Assembly: GCF_030580865.1 (NCBI RefSeq)
Contig: NZ_JAUQSY010000005.1
Coordinates: 351,153-415,152 of the forward strand
DNA from: Hymenobacter aranciens
Lineage (GTDB): Bacteria > Bacteroidota > Bacteroidia > Cytophagales > Hymenobacteraceae
DNA: 64,000 nt
Direction of reading: 5' to 3'
The notes below the pieces were generated by a model. That model saw only the letters and a program-made list of their open reading frames with translations. It was not told the DNA's origin and did not search any database. The position numbers and the translations under genes were made by a program. Numbering within the stretch: position 1 is the stretch's first letter; each line of letters opens with the position of its first letter. Shown here piece after piece: positions 34,265-43,485 of this stretch.

Positions 34265-36760
34265 GTGCGTAATTTAGTTGCTAGCTTTCTGACTGTTATA
34301 ACTCTGCTGCTGACTGCAGCAGCAATGCCGGCAGTAGGGCAGGGTGCAGGAGAAGAGCCCAAGAAATACGAGTTGGGCGGCATCACGGTAAGCGGCGCCC
34401 GCTACCTCGACCCCAATACCCTGATTAGCCTGACGGGCCTGCGTATTGGGGATGCCATCAATATTCCGGGCGAAGAGATTGGCAAATCCATCCGCAAGCT
34501 CTGGGGACAGGGCATTCTGGGAGATGTGAGCGTAACCATTGCCCGCATTGAGGGCAATAAAATTTACCTCGACTATAACCTGAAGGAACGCCCTCGCTTA
34601 TCGAAATTTACTTTTACGGGCATCCGCAAAGGGCAAAAGGAAGAGTTGACCAAGAAAATTACTCTTATCCGGGGTAAGGTGGTGACGGACGCGCTGCTGA
34701 ACAACACCCGCAGCCAAGTGCGTAAGTTCTTCGCTGGCAAAGGGTACCTGGATACCAAGGTCAACGTAGTACAGGTAGCCGACTCTGCCCTTTCCAACAG
34801 CGTAGCGTTGCGCATCGAGGTGGATAAGGGTAATAAAATACGTATTCACGACATTGACTTTGAAGGAAATACTGCTTTTAAAGACAGTAAGCTGCGCACG
34901 AAATTAAAGAAAACCAAAGCGCGGAAGTCTTATAAGCTCTTGACCAGCGGCAAGTTTCAGAAGTCGGAATACGAGGACGATAAAAAGTCCCTCCTTGAAT
35001 ATTACAACGCGCAGGGCTACCGCGATGCTATCATCGTGAGCGACACACTAATTCGTGACGACAAGGGGCTGGCAATCCGCATCAAGGTGGATGAAGGACC
35101 GAAGTACTTCTTCCGCAACATCAGTTGGAGCGGCAACTATCTCTACGATGATAAAACGCTGGCCAACGTGCTGGGTATCAAGAAAGGCAGCCCGTATAGC
35201 AAGGAAACGCTGGATAAGCGCCTGAACTACAACCCGACTGGGCAGGACATCACCTCGCTTTATATGAATGATGGTTACCTGTTTTTCAACCTCGACCCGG
35301 TGGAAACCAAGGTAGTGGGCGACTCGATTGACATCGAGATGCGCATCAACGAAGGGGTGCAGGCGCACATCAAGGATATTAACATTGCGGGTAATACCAA
35401 AACCAGCGACCACGTGCTGCGCCGGACGCTACGGACGCTGCCCGGCGACAAGTTCAACCGCGAACTGCTTATTCGCTCGCAGCGGGAAATTGCGACGCTG
35501 GGTTATTTCGACCCTGAAAAAATTGGTATCAACCCCGTGCCAAACCAAGCCGATGGCACCGTGGATATCAACTATACGGTGGAGGAGAAACCCTCGGACC
35601 AAGTAACGCTGTCGGGTGGCTGGGGTGGCTACGCGGGCTTTATTGGCACGGTGGGCTTGGTATTTAATAACTTCTCGCTACGCAAAGCAGGCAACTTCCG
35701 TAACTGGACGCCGGTGCCGGCCGGTGACGGCCAGCGTATCGCGCTGAACGTTCAGGCAAATGGGGTGCAGTATCAGGCGTATTCACTCTCGTTTACCGAG
35801 CCCTGGCTGGGTGGTCGTCGGCCGAACTCATTCTCATTTAGCCTGAACCACAGTATTAACCGATTGGGCACCAACTTCGATGCTTCGACGGGCAGCTTCA
35901 TCAAAGTGTATAGTGCTACCATTGGCCTGGGACGCCAGCTACGCGTGCCAGATGACTACTTTACGCTTAGCAACTCTCTGTCTTTCAGTAAGTATCAGAC
36001 GCAGAATTATACTTTGCCCGGCTTGGCCAACGGTTCTGCTAACAACTTGACACTTAATACTACGCTGGCTCGTAACAGCATCGACAATCCTACCTATACC
36101 CGTCGGGGCTCGTCTATTAGCCTGAGCCTGAGCCTAACTCCTCCTTACTCGCTGCTCAACCCAGCCCACATAGATGGGAATAACTGGGTCGAATTCCATA
36201 AATGGATGTTCGATGCTTCGTGGTTTACGCCTATTGTGGGCAAGCTGGTATTGAATACGCGCGCTCACTTCGGTTTTCTGGGTACTTATAACTCGTCGCG
36301 GGATATCGGGCCGTTTGAACGGTTTAAGATGGGTGGCGCGGGCCTAGGCTATAACGGTGGCGGTAACTTTGTGGTGGGTACCGACTACATCGGCCTGCGC
36401 GGTTACGATGACCCAGGTAACCCCTACGCCATCCCAACCGCCCGCACAGATGAGGCTGGTGGCGTGGTGTATAACAAGTACGTGCTCGAAATGCGCTACC
36501 CGGTTAGCCTCAACCCGGCGGCTACAGTGTACATACTGGCGTTTGCGGAAGCGGGCAATTCAGTGGCTTCCTATAATAATTATAACCCTTACAAGTTGTA
36601 TCGCTCGGCCGGGGTGGGGGCTCGCGTGTTTATGTCGGCATTCGGCTTGCTAGGCTTCGACTTTGGGCATGGTTTCGACAGCGTGGTTCCGCCGGCTGGT
36701 ATCACCAGCAAGCAAGACCCCAACCACTTCCACTTCATCATCGGCCAGCAAATCCGCTAA
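34265..36760 (+). CDS. bamA: Outer-membrane assembly factor BamA
   Basis: 831 residues from a GTG at 34265 that gives a signal peptide (VRNLVASFLTVITLLLTAAA). Five POTRA-type repeats (about 35-420; GITVSGARYLDPNTLISLTGL, FTFTGIRKGQKEEL, IDFEGNTAFKDSKLRTKLK, ISWSGNYLYDDKTLANVLG, INIAGNTKTSDHVLRRTLR) and a C-terminal 16-strand barrel with LRGYDDPGNPYA corresponding to the conserved RGY loop, ending FHFIIGQQIR. It inserts beta-barrel proteins. The frame is open upstream inside uppS but without sense. Followed by two Skp-like chaperone genes. Confidence 0.95.
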   Translation: MRNLVASFLTVITLLLTAAAMPAVGQGAGEEPKKYELGGITVSGARYLDPNTLISLTGLRIGDAINIPGEEIGKSIRKLWGQGILGDVSVTIARIEGNKIYLDYNLKERPRLSKFTFTGIRKGQKEELTKKITLIRGKVVTDALLNNTRSQVRKFFAGKGYLDTKVNVVQVADSALSNSVALRIEVDKGNKIRIHDIDFEGNTAFKDSKLRTKLKKTKARKSYKLLTSGKFQKSEYEDDKKSLLEYYNAQGYRDAIIVSDTLIRDDKGLAIRIKVDEGPKYFFRNISWSGNYLYDDKTLANVLGIKKGSPYSKETLDKRLNYNPTGQDITSLYMNDGYLFFNLDPVETKVVGDSIDIEMRINEGVQAHIKDINIAGNTKTSDHVLRRTLRTLPGDKFNRELLIRSQREIATLGYFDPEKIGINPVPNQADGTVDINYTVEEKPSDQVTLSGGWGGYAGFIGTVGLVFNNFSLRKAGNFRNWTPVPAGDGQRIALNVQANGVQYQAYSLSFTEPWLGGRRPNSFSFSLNHSINRLGTNFDASTGSFIKVYSATIGLGRQLRVPDDYFTLSNSLSFSKYQTQNYTLPGLANGSANNLTLNTTLARNSIDNPTYTRRGSSISLSLSLTPPYSLLNPAHIDGNNWVEFHKWMFDASWFTPIVGKLVLNTRAHFGFLGTYNSSRDIGPFERFKMGGAGLGYNGGGNFVVGTDYIGLRGYDDPGNPYAIPTARTDEAGGVVYNKYVLEMRYPVSLNPAATVYILAFAEAGNSVASYNNYNPYKLYRSAGVGARVFMSAFGLLGFDFGHGFDSVVPPAGITSKQDPNHFHFIIGQQIR

Positions 36761-36798
36761 CCGGGCACTTCGCTACGGCAACTCCTGTTACTTCCACC

Positions 36799-37500
36799 AT
36801 GAAGATTTTTGGCACTTTTGCGCTGATTGTTTCGCTCCTCGCAGCCGCACCTCGGGTGCAGGCTCAGAAGTTCGGCTGGGTCGATTCGGAGTTCATTATG
36901 GAGAAAATGCCGGACTACGCCAAAGCCCAGACGGAACTTAATGTGCTGTCGGATACCTGGCAGAAGGAAGTGGAGGCCCAGAAAAAGGACCTCGACAAGC
37001 TCTACCGGAACTACCAAGCCGAGGAAGTGGTGCTGACCGAACCGATGAAGAAAAAACGGCAGGATGAGATTCTGAAAAAAGAGCAGGACATCAAAGCCTA
37101 CCAAAACAAACAGTTTGGCTATGAAGGTCAGTTGTTCAAAAAGCGCATTGAACTGACCAAGCCGGTGCAGGATAAGGTGTTCGAAGCCATCGAGAAAGTG
37201 GCCAAGAAAAAACAGCTGGCGGTGGTGTTTGATAAGTCGGGCGACGTGACGATGCTCTATACCAACCCCGCCCACGACTACACCGAATTTGTGCTGGAAG
37301 AGTTGGGCCTGGGTGCCGAGGACCGCAACCAGCCTGGCCCCAAAGGCCCCGTGAACAGCGTGAAAACGCCCACGCCCAAGCCGGGTGCCTCGGCCGACCC
37401 GCGCTTCGAAACCGACTCCGAAACGACGGAACCGGCGGCCGGTACCAAAGCCACCAAAGAAGCGGCACCAAAATTGAATACGCGGAAAGGCACGAAATAA
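36799..37500 (+). CDS. OmpH/Skp-family periplasmic chaperone, copy 1
   Basis: 233 residues: signal peptide (to RVQAQ), then FGWVDSEFIMEKMPDYAKAQTEL and a long coiled coil (about 45-135), then LAVVFDKSGDVTMLYTNP..DYTEFVLEELG. Skp chaperones keep unfolded barrels soluble on the way to BamA. It has an unusual 60-residue Pro/Lys/Thr-rich tail (KGPVNSVKTPTPKPGASAD). 38 bases after bamA. Confidence 0.92.
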   Translation: MKIFGTFALIVSLLAAAPRVQAQKFGWVDSEFIMEKMPDYAKAQTELNVLSDTWQKEVEAQKKDLDKLYRNYQAEEVVLTEPMKKKRQDEILKKEQDIKAYQNKQFGYEGQLFKKRIELTKPVQDKVFEAIEKVAKKKQLAVVFDKSGDVTMLYTNPAHDYTEFVLEELGLGAEDRNQPGPKGPVNSVKTPTPKPGASADPRFETDSETTEPAAGTKATKEAAPKLNTRKGTK

Positions 37501-37501
37501 C

Positions 37502-37509
37502 TACCTTTG
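37502..37509 (+). promoter_or_regulatory. -7 box between the two skp genes
   Basis: TACCTTTG fits the TAnnTTTG consensus, starting two bases after the first skp stop and 32 bases before the second start, so the second copy can be transcribed separately. Confidence 0.5.
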
Positions 37510-37541
37510 CACCAACAACTCTCCGAACCATCTTCTTTTTA

Positions 37542-38171
37542 ATGAATATCGTGAATTCCCTTCGCCTGACTTTTGCCGCTGCTGTACTGACGGCGGCTTC
37601 GCTGGCAACCACTTCGGCCCAGGCCCAGGCTCCGTTGAAAATTGGCTACACCAGCGTGGAATACGTGCTGAGCCAGATGCCGGAAAGCAAGCAAATTGAG
37701 TCGGACCTGAAAGCCTACAATAGCCAGCTCGAGGCGCAGCTGAAAAGCAAATACACCGAGTATCAGACGAAAGGTGAGGCCTACCAGAAAGGTGCTGCCA
37801 CAATGACCGACGTGGTGAAAGCCGATAAGGAAAAGGAGCTGACGGCGCTGCAGCAGTCCATCCAAGAGTTTCAGCGCAATGCCGAGCAAAGCTTGCAGCA
37901 GAAGCAGCAAACCCTGCTGAAGCCGGCCCTCGACAAGCTGCAGAAGAACATCGACGCCGTGGCCGAAGAAAACGGCTACACCTACGTGCTGAACTCGGAC
38001 GGCGCCAGCCCGGTGTTGCTGCATGGCCCCAAGGATGGCGATATCTCGGACCTCGTGCTGAAGAAAATGGGTATCACGCCCGGCGCCAACACCGTGAAGC
38101 AAGCTCCGGTAGCTCCGGCCACGGCTCCTGCTCCGGCCCCGGCTGGCAAAACCAAGACGAAAACCAAGTAA
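37542..38171 (+). CDS. OmpH/Skp-family periplasmic chaperone, copy 2
   Basis: 209 residues: signal peptide (to SAQAQA), KIGYTSVEYVLSQMPESKQIESDL, a coiled coil (about 45-135), YTYVLNSDGASPVLLHGPKDGDIS, and a short Ala/Pro/Lys tail. Paralogue of the preceding gene. Two Skp-like genes behind bamA are usual in this phylum. A strong terminator follows. Confidence 0.93.
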   Translation: MNIVNSLRLTFAAAVLTAASLATTSAQAQAPLKIGYTSVEYVLSQMPESKQIESDLKAYNSQLEAQLKSKYTEYQTKGEAYQKGAATMTDVVKADKEKELTALQQSIQEFQRNAEQSLQQKQQTLLKPALDKLQKNIDAVAEENGYTYVLNSDGASPVLLHGPKDGDISDLVLKKMGITPGANTVKQAPVAPATAPAPAPAGKTKTKTK

Positions 38172-38192
38172 GCCCTACGGCTTACCACAGGC

Positions 38193-38222
38193 AAAAGCCG
38201 GGGCCTCTGCCCCGGCTTTTTT
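38193..38222 (+). terminator. Rho-independent terminator after skp copy 2
   Basis: AAAAGCCGGGG pairs with CCCCGGCTTTT around CCTCTG and runs into TTTTTT. It closes the uppS-bamA-skp-skp unit. Confidence 0.92.
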
Positions 38223-38249
38223 CGTGTAAACCTGAAGCAAAAAGACTGT

Positions 38250-39305
38250 ATGCAAACTGATTTGGATGAAGACCTGCTGCCCGGGGCCGACGACGAAGCG
38301 GACGGCGGTGATGAGCTATATGAGCACCACCGCATTGTAGTAGACCGCGGCCAGGAACTGCTGCGCATCGACAAATTTCTGCTGAACCGGCTGAGCAACA
38401 CCTCGCGCAACAAAATCCAGGAAGCCATTCGGGCCGACGCGGTGCAAGTGAACAGCGCCCGCGTGAAGCCCAATTACCGCGTCAAACCGGGCGATACCAT
38501 CACCATCACGCTGCCCGAGCCGCCGCGCGAAGGCAAAGTCGTGCCCGAGCCAATGGACCTGGATATCCGCTACGAGGACAGCGAATTGCTCATCGTGAAC
38601 AAGCCGGCCGGGATGGTTGTACATCCAGCCTATGGCAACTGGCAGGGCACGCTGGTGAACGGTCTGGCCCACCACCTCGCCAATCTGCCCACGGGCCGCA
38701 ACGATGAAATCCGGCCTGGTCTGGTGCACCGCATCGACAAGGATACATCGGGCCTGCTGGTCATCGGCAAAACCGAGTTTGCCATGACGCACCTGTCGAA
38801 CCAGTTTTTCCACCACACCATTCAGCGCAGCTACTTGGCGCTGGTGTGGGGCACGCCGCCCGGCCCCACGGGCACCATCACTGGCCACATCGGCCGCAGC
38901 CTGCGCGACCGCAAGGTGCAGGCCGTGTACCCCGACGGCAGCCAAGGCAAACACGCCGTGACACACTACGAGGTGCTCCGCAACTACGGCCCTGTGACGC
39001 TGCTGCGCTGCGTGCTCGAAACCGGCCGCACGCACCAGATTCGGGCGCACATGCAGCACCTCGGCCACCCGCTATTCTCCGATGCTACCTATGGTGGTGA
39101 CCGTATTCGGGTGGGGCAGAATACCGCCTCTTACCGGGCTTTCGTGGAAAATGCGTTCGAGCTGATTCCCCGACAGGCTTTGCATGCCCGCTCGCTGGGT
39201 TTCGTGCATCCCGTGTCGGGCGAAAACTTGTTTTTTGAAGCGGAGTTGCCGGCTGATTTTGAGGCGGTGCTGGCGAAATGGGAGGGCTTTGCCAATCAGC
39301 AGTAA
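38250..39305 (+). CDS. rluD: 23S rRNA pseudouridine synthase, RluD type
   Basis: 351 residues: N-terminal S4 RNA-binding domain (about 30-95; LLRIDKFLLNRLSNTSRNKIQEAI) and pseudouridine synthase domain with catalytic Asp in LVHRIDKDTSGLLVI, plus TGRTHQIRAHMQHLGHPL. It makes pseudouridines in helix 69 of 23S rRNA if truly RluD; the RluA/C/D subfamilies are hard to separate by eye. An acidic N-terminal extension (DEDLLPGADDEADGGDE) is usual in Bacteroidota. Confidence 0.9.
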   Translation: MQTDLDEDLLPGADDEADGGDELYEHHRIVVDRGQELLRIDKFLLNRLSNTSRNKIQEAIRADAVQVNSARVKPNYRVKPGDTITITLPEPPREGKVVPEPMDLDIRYEDSELLIVNKPAGMVVHPAYGNWQGTLVNGLAHHLANLPTGRNDEIRPGLVHRIDKDTSGLLVIGKTEFAMTHLSNQFFHHTIQRSYLALVWGTPPGPTGTITGHIGRSLRDRKVQAVYPDGSQGKHAVTHYEVLRNYGPVTLLRCVLETGRTHQIRAHMQHLGHPLFSDATYGGDRIRVGQNTASYRAFVENAFELIPRQALHARSLGFVHPVSGENLFFEAELPADFEAVLAKWEGFANQQ

Positions 39306-39323
39306 GCAAAAACCGGACACACG

Positions 39324-39360
39324 AAAAAGCCCCGGCGCAGTGCTGCATCGGGGCTTTTTT
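39324..39360. terminator. Bidirectional terminator, rluD / TPR gene
   Basis: AAAAAGCCCCG and CGGGGCTTTTTT surround a 14-base loop, with A-run and T-run on opposite sides, so it can stop transcripts from both converging genes. Confidence 0.9.
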
Positions 39361-39379
39361 CGGGACTGGCCGGAGAAGA

Positions 39380-41011
39380 TTATTTCTTCTTCGTAGTCGT
39401 GGTTTTCTTCACGGTCGTCGTTTTAGTCGGCGCCTTCAAAATCTTGATGTTGTTGGTAGCACCCTGGTTGCCCGGATCCAACTCCAGCACTTTCTCGAAG
39501 TTCTTGATGGCCTCAGGCTTATTGCCCGCCTGGAAGTTGTACACGCCCAGGTAACCGTACGATTCCACCAGCCCTTCGCGGAACTTGGCAGCGTCGGCAT
39601 CCGGAGCCTGTGACAGCTCGATGTACTTGTCATAGTAAGGCTTAGCGAGGCCTTTTTTGCCCTCGGGGTCCATGCTCATGTTCGTGCGGGCGCGGGCCAG
39701 GTAGCCGGGGCTATAGGTCGGCTTAGCAGTCAGAATGATGTTGAACGTGCTGTCGGCTTGCTGATATTGCTTGTTGCTGTTGAAAGCCGAAGCCAGGCGG
39801 AACTGGTCGGCAAGGTCGCCGTTGCAGCTCGTGAGCTTTTTCTTGTACACGCGAACGGCACCAGCGTAGTCCTTTTTCGCGCTGTAGGCGGTAGCCAGGT
39901 CGTTCTGCAATTCGCAAGCCTTGTCAGGGTTGGTCTGGATGAATTTCTCCAGCACGGCAATCCCTTCATCACCACGGCCAGCTGCTGCCAGAATACGGCC
40001 TTTGTACACGTAATCTTCGGGAATGAGCTTGGCTTCGGGGGCAATTTTCATGTAGTTGTCCATCGCAGCGGCAGCTCCGGCGTAGTCCTTCGTTTCGTAC
40101 GAAAGATAGGCCTTCAGACGGTTCATCGTCAGGTTGTTCGGGTCGACAGCCAGCACCTTGTTCACCTCGGCCAATGCATCGGGGTATTCCTTCGACAGGT
40201 ACAGGAATGCGGCGTACTGAGCGTTGGTAGCCGGCGACGGTTCGGCCAAGCCAACATACTTCTTGATGTTGTCAACCGCCAACTTAGGCTGGTTGGCAAA
40301 GTAGTACATATCAGCCAGCTCGCGGTAAGCCGGGGCATAACTTGGGTCCAGCTCGATGGCTTTTTTGAGGTTAGTCTGCGCATCGTTAAAGTTGCGCGAA
40401 CGTACGCTCAACACGCCTTTTTTGTAATAAGCCTGGGCGTAGCTGGGGTTGGCCGTAGTAGCCCGGTCGAAGCTGGTCATGGCTTCGCCGCCGCCGTTGT
40501 CGTTGTGCAGGTAGATGTCGCCCCGCGCCACCATCAGTGAAGGCTCATCCTTGCCTTTGTTAGCTGTCTGAGCGAGGTTCACGTAGTTCAGCGCTTTGCC
40601 GGTGTCTTTCACGTCCGACTCGGCGTAAGCTTGCGCAATCATCGTCAGGATGCGCGAATCTTTGTTCTTGGTAGCCTTGGCGGCAGCCTCAAACTGGGCT
40701 TCGGCCGGCGCTACCTGGTCCTTCGCCAGCAAGGCGCGCCCAGCGGCCACCTGGCCCATCGGCGTAGCCGAAGCAGCTTTATTAAAGAAGAAGGCGGCCG
40801 AGTCGGGCATGTCGCGCTTCTGGTAAAGACGGCCCAGTTCGTACTGAGCCTCGGGCGAGCTGTTGGTGCGCAACTGGGCGCGGGCTTCGTTGTAGCGGCC
40901 AAGCTCGATGGCGCGTTGAGCACTTTGAACGTTTTGGGCGATGGCTGCCGTGGTACCAGCCATCAGGGCGATGGCGGTGAGCAGCGGCTGTTTCCAGGGC
41001 TTGAAACTCAT
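39380..41011 (-). CDS. Tetratricopeptide-repeat protein
   Basis: 543 residues: signal peptide (to TTAAIAQ), then about 12 TPR units (for example SYAQAYYKKGVLSVRSRNFN, PSYAPAYRELADMYYFANQP, ALAEVNKVLAVDPNN), and a Lys/Thr-rich tail (TKTTTVKKTTTTKKK). A periplasmic scaffold by inference. In many Bacteroidota such a gene closes the exbB-exbD-exbD-tonB-pstS-like cluster, as here. Partner proteins unknown. Confidence 0.9.
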   Translation of the reverse strand: MSFKPWKQPLLTAIALMAGTTAAIAQNVQSAQRAIELGRYNEARAQLRTNSSPEAQYELGRLYQKRDMPDSAAFFFNKAASATPMGQVAAGRALLAKDQVAPAEAQFEAAAKATKNKDSRILTMIAQAYAESDVKDTGKALNYVNLAQTANKGKDEPSLMVARGDIYLHNDNGGGEAMTSFDRATTANPSYAQAYYKKGVLSVRSRNFNDAQTNLKKAIELDPSYAPAYRELADMYYFANQPKLAVDNIKKYVGLAEPSPATNAQYAAFLYLSKEYPDALAEVNKVLAVDPNNLTMNRLKAYLSYETKDYAGAAAAMDNYMKIAPEAKLIPEDYVYKGRILAAAGRGDEGIAVLEKFIQTNPDKACELQNDLATAYSAKKDYAGAVRVYKKKLTSCNGDLADQFRLASAFNSNKQYQQADSTFNIILTAKPTYSPGYLARARTNMSMDPEGKKGLAKPYYDKYIELSQAPDADAAKFREGLVESYGYLGVYNFQAGNKPEAIKNFEKVLELDPGNQGATNNIKILKAPTKTTTVKKTTTTKKK

Positions 41012-41070
41012 TGGGAAGGAAAAAAGTGATGAAAAAGCGAAAGTGAAAAGGTCGTACGCGCCAACGGCGC

Positions 41071-42096
41071 TTACTGTTTAGTGGTAGTCACGATGCGGGC
41101 CTGCATGTGGGCCGGCATCAGGCCGGATTTCTGAAAAATCAGCTGGCCTTTCTTACCAACTACGAATGCTCTAAATCCCGTGCCAAGTCCGGTCCGGGCC
41201 TCGCGGCTGATGACGTACAGGTGGCGGCGCAGCGGGTAATTCTGCAGCTGCGGGTACTGCGCCAGGATGGCCGGCGTTTTTTCGGCCAGGTACACTTGGT
41301 CGGGCTGGATGTAGTCGCCGGGCGTGGGGTTGGGCCGGGCCGTGATGCGGGCCACGTGCACCTTGCTCAGGTACTTCAGCACCACCGGGTCGTCGCGGTC
41401 CGAAATCCAGTTCACGCCCACCACGCCGATTGCGTTGGTGTGGGTTGCAACATACTCCAGCAGGGCTGGGTTCGATTCGGAGGCAAAAGCCTTTGGCGCC
41501 AGGGCCGCGCCGCGCAGCAGCGAGTCGCGCATAAAGCGGCTGGTACTGCTACGGTTGTTATCGAATACTACGTTCACGGCGCCTAGGGCTTTTTTGCCGC
41601 TCACCTGGCTCCACTCGGTGGTTTTGCCACCGAAAATATCCCGCAGCTGTGTCATGGTCAGCAGCGAGTCGGGGTTGGAAGGGTGTAAGATGATGGCCAG
41701 CCCGTCAATCGCGACTTTGTCGGTAGAGGGCAGCATCTCCTGCTTTTTCAACTCGGCTTCCTCGTCCTTATTGAGCGGGCGCGATACTACCACCACCTTC
41801 ACCTTATCGTTCAGAAGGTCCAGCATTACCTTTTCCTCAGGCTGATAGGTGGCTTTGATGTGGGCATTAGTGTAGAGCTTCTGAAACGTATCAATCTGCG
41901 ATTCCAGAATGGGCGCAAACGTTTCGTCGATGCTCACGGCCACCGTGCCGCTGGTGGGGGTGTCGGTGGGTGCTTCGTGGTCGGGGCCGCTGTTCTGGCA
42001 ACTCGCCACGGTGAGCAGCGCGCAGGGCAGGCCCACTAGCAGGCCGCGCACGGGCAGCGGCAGCGAACTCCAGAAATTAGCGCGTTTCATCTTCAT
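41071..42096 (-). CDS. PstS-like phosphate-binding lipoprotein
   Basis: 341 residues; lipobox LLTVASC gives a lipid-anchored periplasmic protein. The periplasmic binding fold follows (GTVAVSIDETFAPILESQID, VVVSRPLNKDEEAELKK, GLAIILHPSNPDSLLT, NRSSTSRFMRDSLL, IGVVGVNWISDRDDP). Similar to PstS-type substrate-binding domains, but no Pst permease genes are near; linkage with tonB and a TPR gene suggests another role. ATG at 42096 or 42090 are both possible. It overlaps the upstream small gene by 20 bases. Confidence 0.85.
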   Translation of the reverse strand: MKMKRANFWSSLPLPVRGLLVGLPCALLTVASCQNSGPDHEAPTDTPTSGTVAVSIDETFAPILESQIDTFQKLYTNAHIKATYQPEEKVMLDLLNDKVKVVVVSRPLNKDEEAELKKQEMLPSTDKVAIDGLAIILHPSNPDSLLTMTQLRDIFGGKTTEWSQVSGKKALGAVNVVFDNNRSSTSRFMRDSLLRGAALAPKAFASESNPALLEYVATHTNAIGVVGVNWISDRDDPVVLKYLSKVHVARITARPNPTPGDYIQPDQVYLAEKTPAILAQYPQLQNYPLRRHLYVISREARTGLGTGFRAFVVGKKGQLIFQKSGLMPAHMQARIVTTTKQ

Positions 42097-42352
42097 CGGA
42101 GGGTTTACGGAAGTTTTGTTGGTAAGCCCGGACAAATCTAAGCACCCCATACGCAATGAAGACGCCGCCCAGTACCTTCTTCGTGGTGGGAGAGAGGGGC
42201 AGTAGCGTGCCGGCGGGGCTGGCTTTGCCAGCCGTCAGCAGCAGCCAGATGCCCAAAGCCAGGTATATCAGGGCCATCACCAGCACAAAGTAGCGCACAA
42301 TACGCTGCGGGGACTTGCCGAGCCGCTCTTCCGTCGTGGGAGTGTTAAGCAT
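42077..42352 (-). CDS. Small two-helix membrane protein
   Basis: 91 residues with two hydrophobic segments (about 18-40 and 58-76) separated by a short loop, and a charged C-terminus (RKPSDEDETR). No known domain recognised. It overlaps the PstS-like gene, so translation is probably coupled. Genes of this kind often sit between tonB and the pstS-like gene in Cytophagales. Confidence 0.75.
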   Translation of the reverse strand: MLNTPTTEERLGKSPQRIVRYFVLVMALIYLALGIWLLLTAGKASPAGTLLPLSPTTKKVLGGVFIAYGVLRFVRAYQQNFRKPSDEDETR

Positions 42353-42370
42353 CGTTGAAGTGGGAATGTT

Positions 42371-42388
42371 TGACGGTTTAAACCGTCA
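42371..42388. promoter_or_regulatory. 18-base palindrome upstream of the small membrane gene
   Basis: TGACGGTTTAAACCGTCA is a perfect palindrome 19 bases upstream of the small membrane protein start. It has the size and symmetry of a dimeric repressor site. No regulator is adjacent. Confidence 0.45.
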
Positions 42389-42596
42389 GGTAGTGCAAAA
42401 ATGTTCAGCCCGTACGGACGCCATGCGCCAATCAGCCTGCAAAAAAGCCAAAAAAAGCTCGCTTTACATAATTTCAGGCTCTGCCGGAGGCAACGAATCA
42501 GTAGTGGTTTTAGTGTGTGAACGTCGTGCTATGTTTAACACGACGGTTTTGGTCTGACGTTTTATCGATGCCAGCCGAAACCATTTTGCATAAGAA

Positions 42597-42633
42597 AACC
42601 CCCAAAACAAGCCCGAAGCTTATTCTGGGGGTT
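42597..42633 (-). terminator. Terminator after tonB
   Basis: On the minus strand AACCCCCA and TGGGGGTT pair around a loop that holds a second small stem, then TTTTC follows. It lies 25-60 bases past the tonB stop. Confidence 0.75.
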
Positions 42634-42657
42634 CTCAAGGTATTCAGGCAAGCCTGA

Positions 42658-43485
42658 CTACTGAATTTTGAAGGTAATCGGCACCGTGAAAGATACGCTT
42701 ACGGCACGGCCGTTTTGCTTGCCGGGGATGAATTTGGGTAGGGTTTTCACCGCCCGAATCGTTTCCTCGTCAAGGCCCGAGCCAAGGCCTTTCACTACTT
42801 TCACATCCGATACGTCGCCTTCCGAGTTCACGGTGAAGCTGACGAAGATGCGGCCTTCTACCTGGTTGCGGAGGGCCAACGGAGGGTAGCGGGTAGCTTT
42901 CTGGATGGCTGCCACGATAGCGGCGTTGCCGCCACCGCCGGGAAGCTGCGGCATCTGCTCTACGTAGGTGTAAACTTTGTTTTCCACCACGGCTTCTACC
43001 ACTTTGTCACCTTCGCCGGAGAGGCCGGTCAGGTCCGGAGCATCGGTGTTGCCTTTTACGGTCACCGTAGCTACGGTTTTGTCCTTCAGCTCTTCCTGGT
43101 CGGGCACCTCCTCCTTTTTCACTTCCTCATCTTTTTTCACCACCGGCGGGGTGAATTTGATGGTGGTGAGCTTGGGCGGGGGCGGCGGCGGGGCGTCCGG
43201 TGGGGGTGGGGGGGGGGGCGGCGGCGTCGCGTTGTCGAGAGGCGGCGCGTCCATCAGCACGTTTTCCTTCAGGTTGAGCTCTTCCTTCGGCTGGCGGTCC
43301 TTAATGAACTGCGCAATGAGCGGAATGAACACCAACAAGGAGAAAATAGCCGTACCGATGATGAGAGCCCGCGTCACGTGCTTGCTGTACGCCCGACGTA
43401 GCACGTAGGCGCCATAAGCCCGGTTGCGGCCCTCGAAGACGATGTCGTCGAGGCTGGCATTAGCCAGCTGCTGGTTATTCATCAT
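42658..43485 (-). CDS. tonB: Energy transducer TonB
   Basis: 275 residues: one N-terminal membrane helix (about 35-58), a Pro-rich periplasmic linker (TPPPPPPPPPDAPPPPPPK, 88-106 region) and a C-terminal TonB domain (about 190-275; YPPLALRNQVEGRIFVSFTV, ETIRAVKTLPKFIPGKQNG). It couples the ExbB-ExbD motor to outer-membrane receptors. The linker includes a run of nine identical bases (43208-43216), a slippage-prone spot. Directly after two exbD genes (4-base overlap). Confidence 0.95.
   Translation of the reverse strand: MMNNQQLANASLDDIVFEGRNRAYGAYVLRRAYSKHVTRALIIGTAIFSLLVFIPLIAQFIKDRQPKEELNLKENVLMDAPPLDNATPPPPPPPPPDAPPPPPPKLTTIKFTPPVVKKDEEVKKEEVPDQEELKDKTVATVTVKGNTDAPDLTGLSGEGDKVVEAVVENKVYTYVEQMPQLPGGGGNAAIVAAIQKATRYPPLALRNQVEGRIFVSFTVNSEGDVSDVKVVKGLGSGLDEETIRAVKTLPKFIPGKQNGRAVSVSFTVPITFKIQ

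Larger units (their letters stand above)
42353..42657. other. Intergenic region between tonB and the small membrane gene
   Basis: About 300 bases with a perfect 18-base palindrome TGACGGTTTAAACCGTCA (42371-42388), a weaker inverted repeat (GTCGTG...CACGAC, about 42522-42545) and the tonB terminator. Looks regulatory; no gene seen. Confidence 0.6.
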
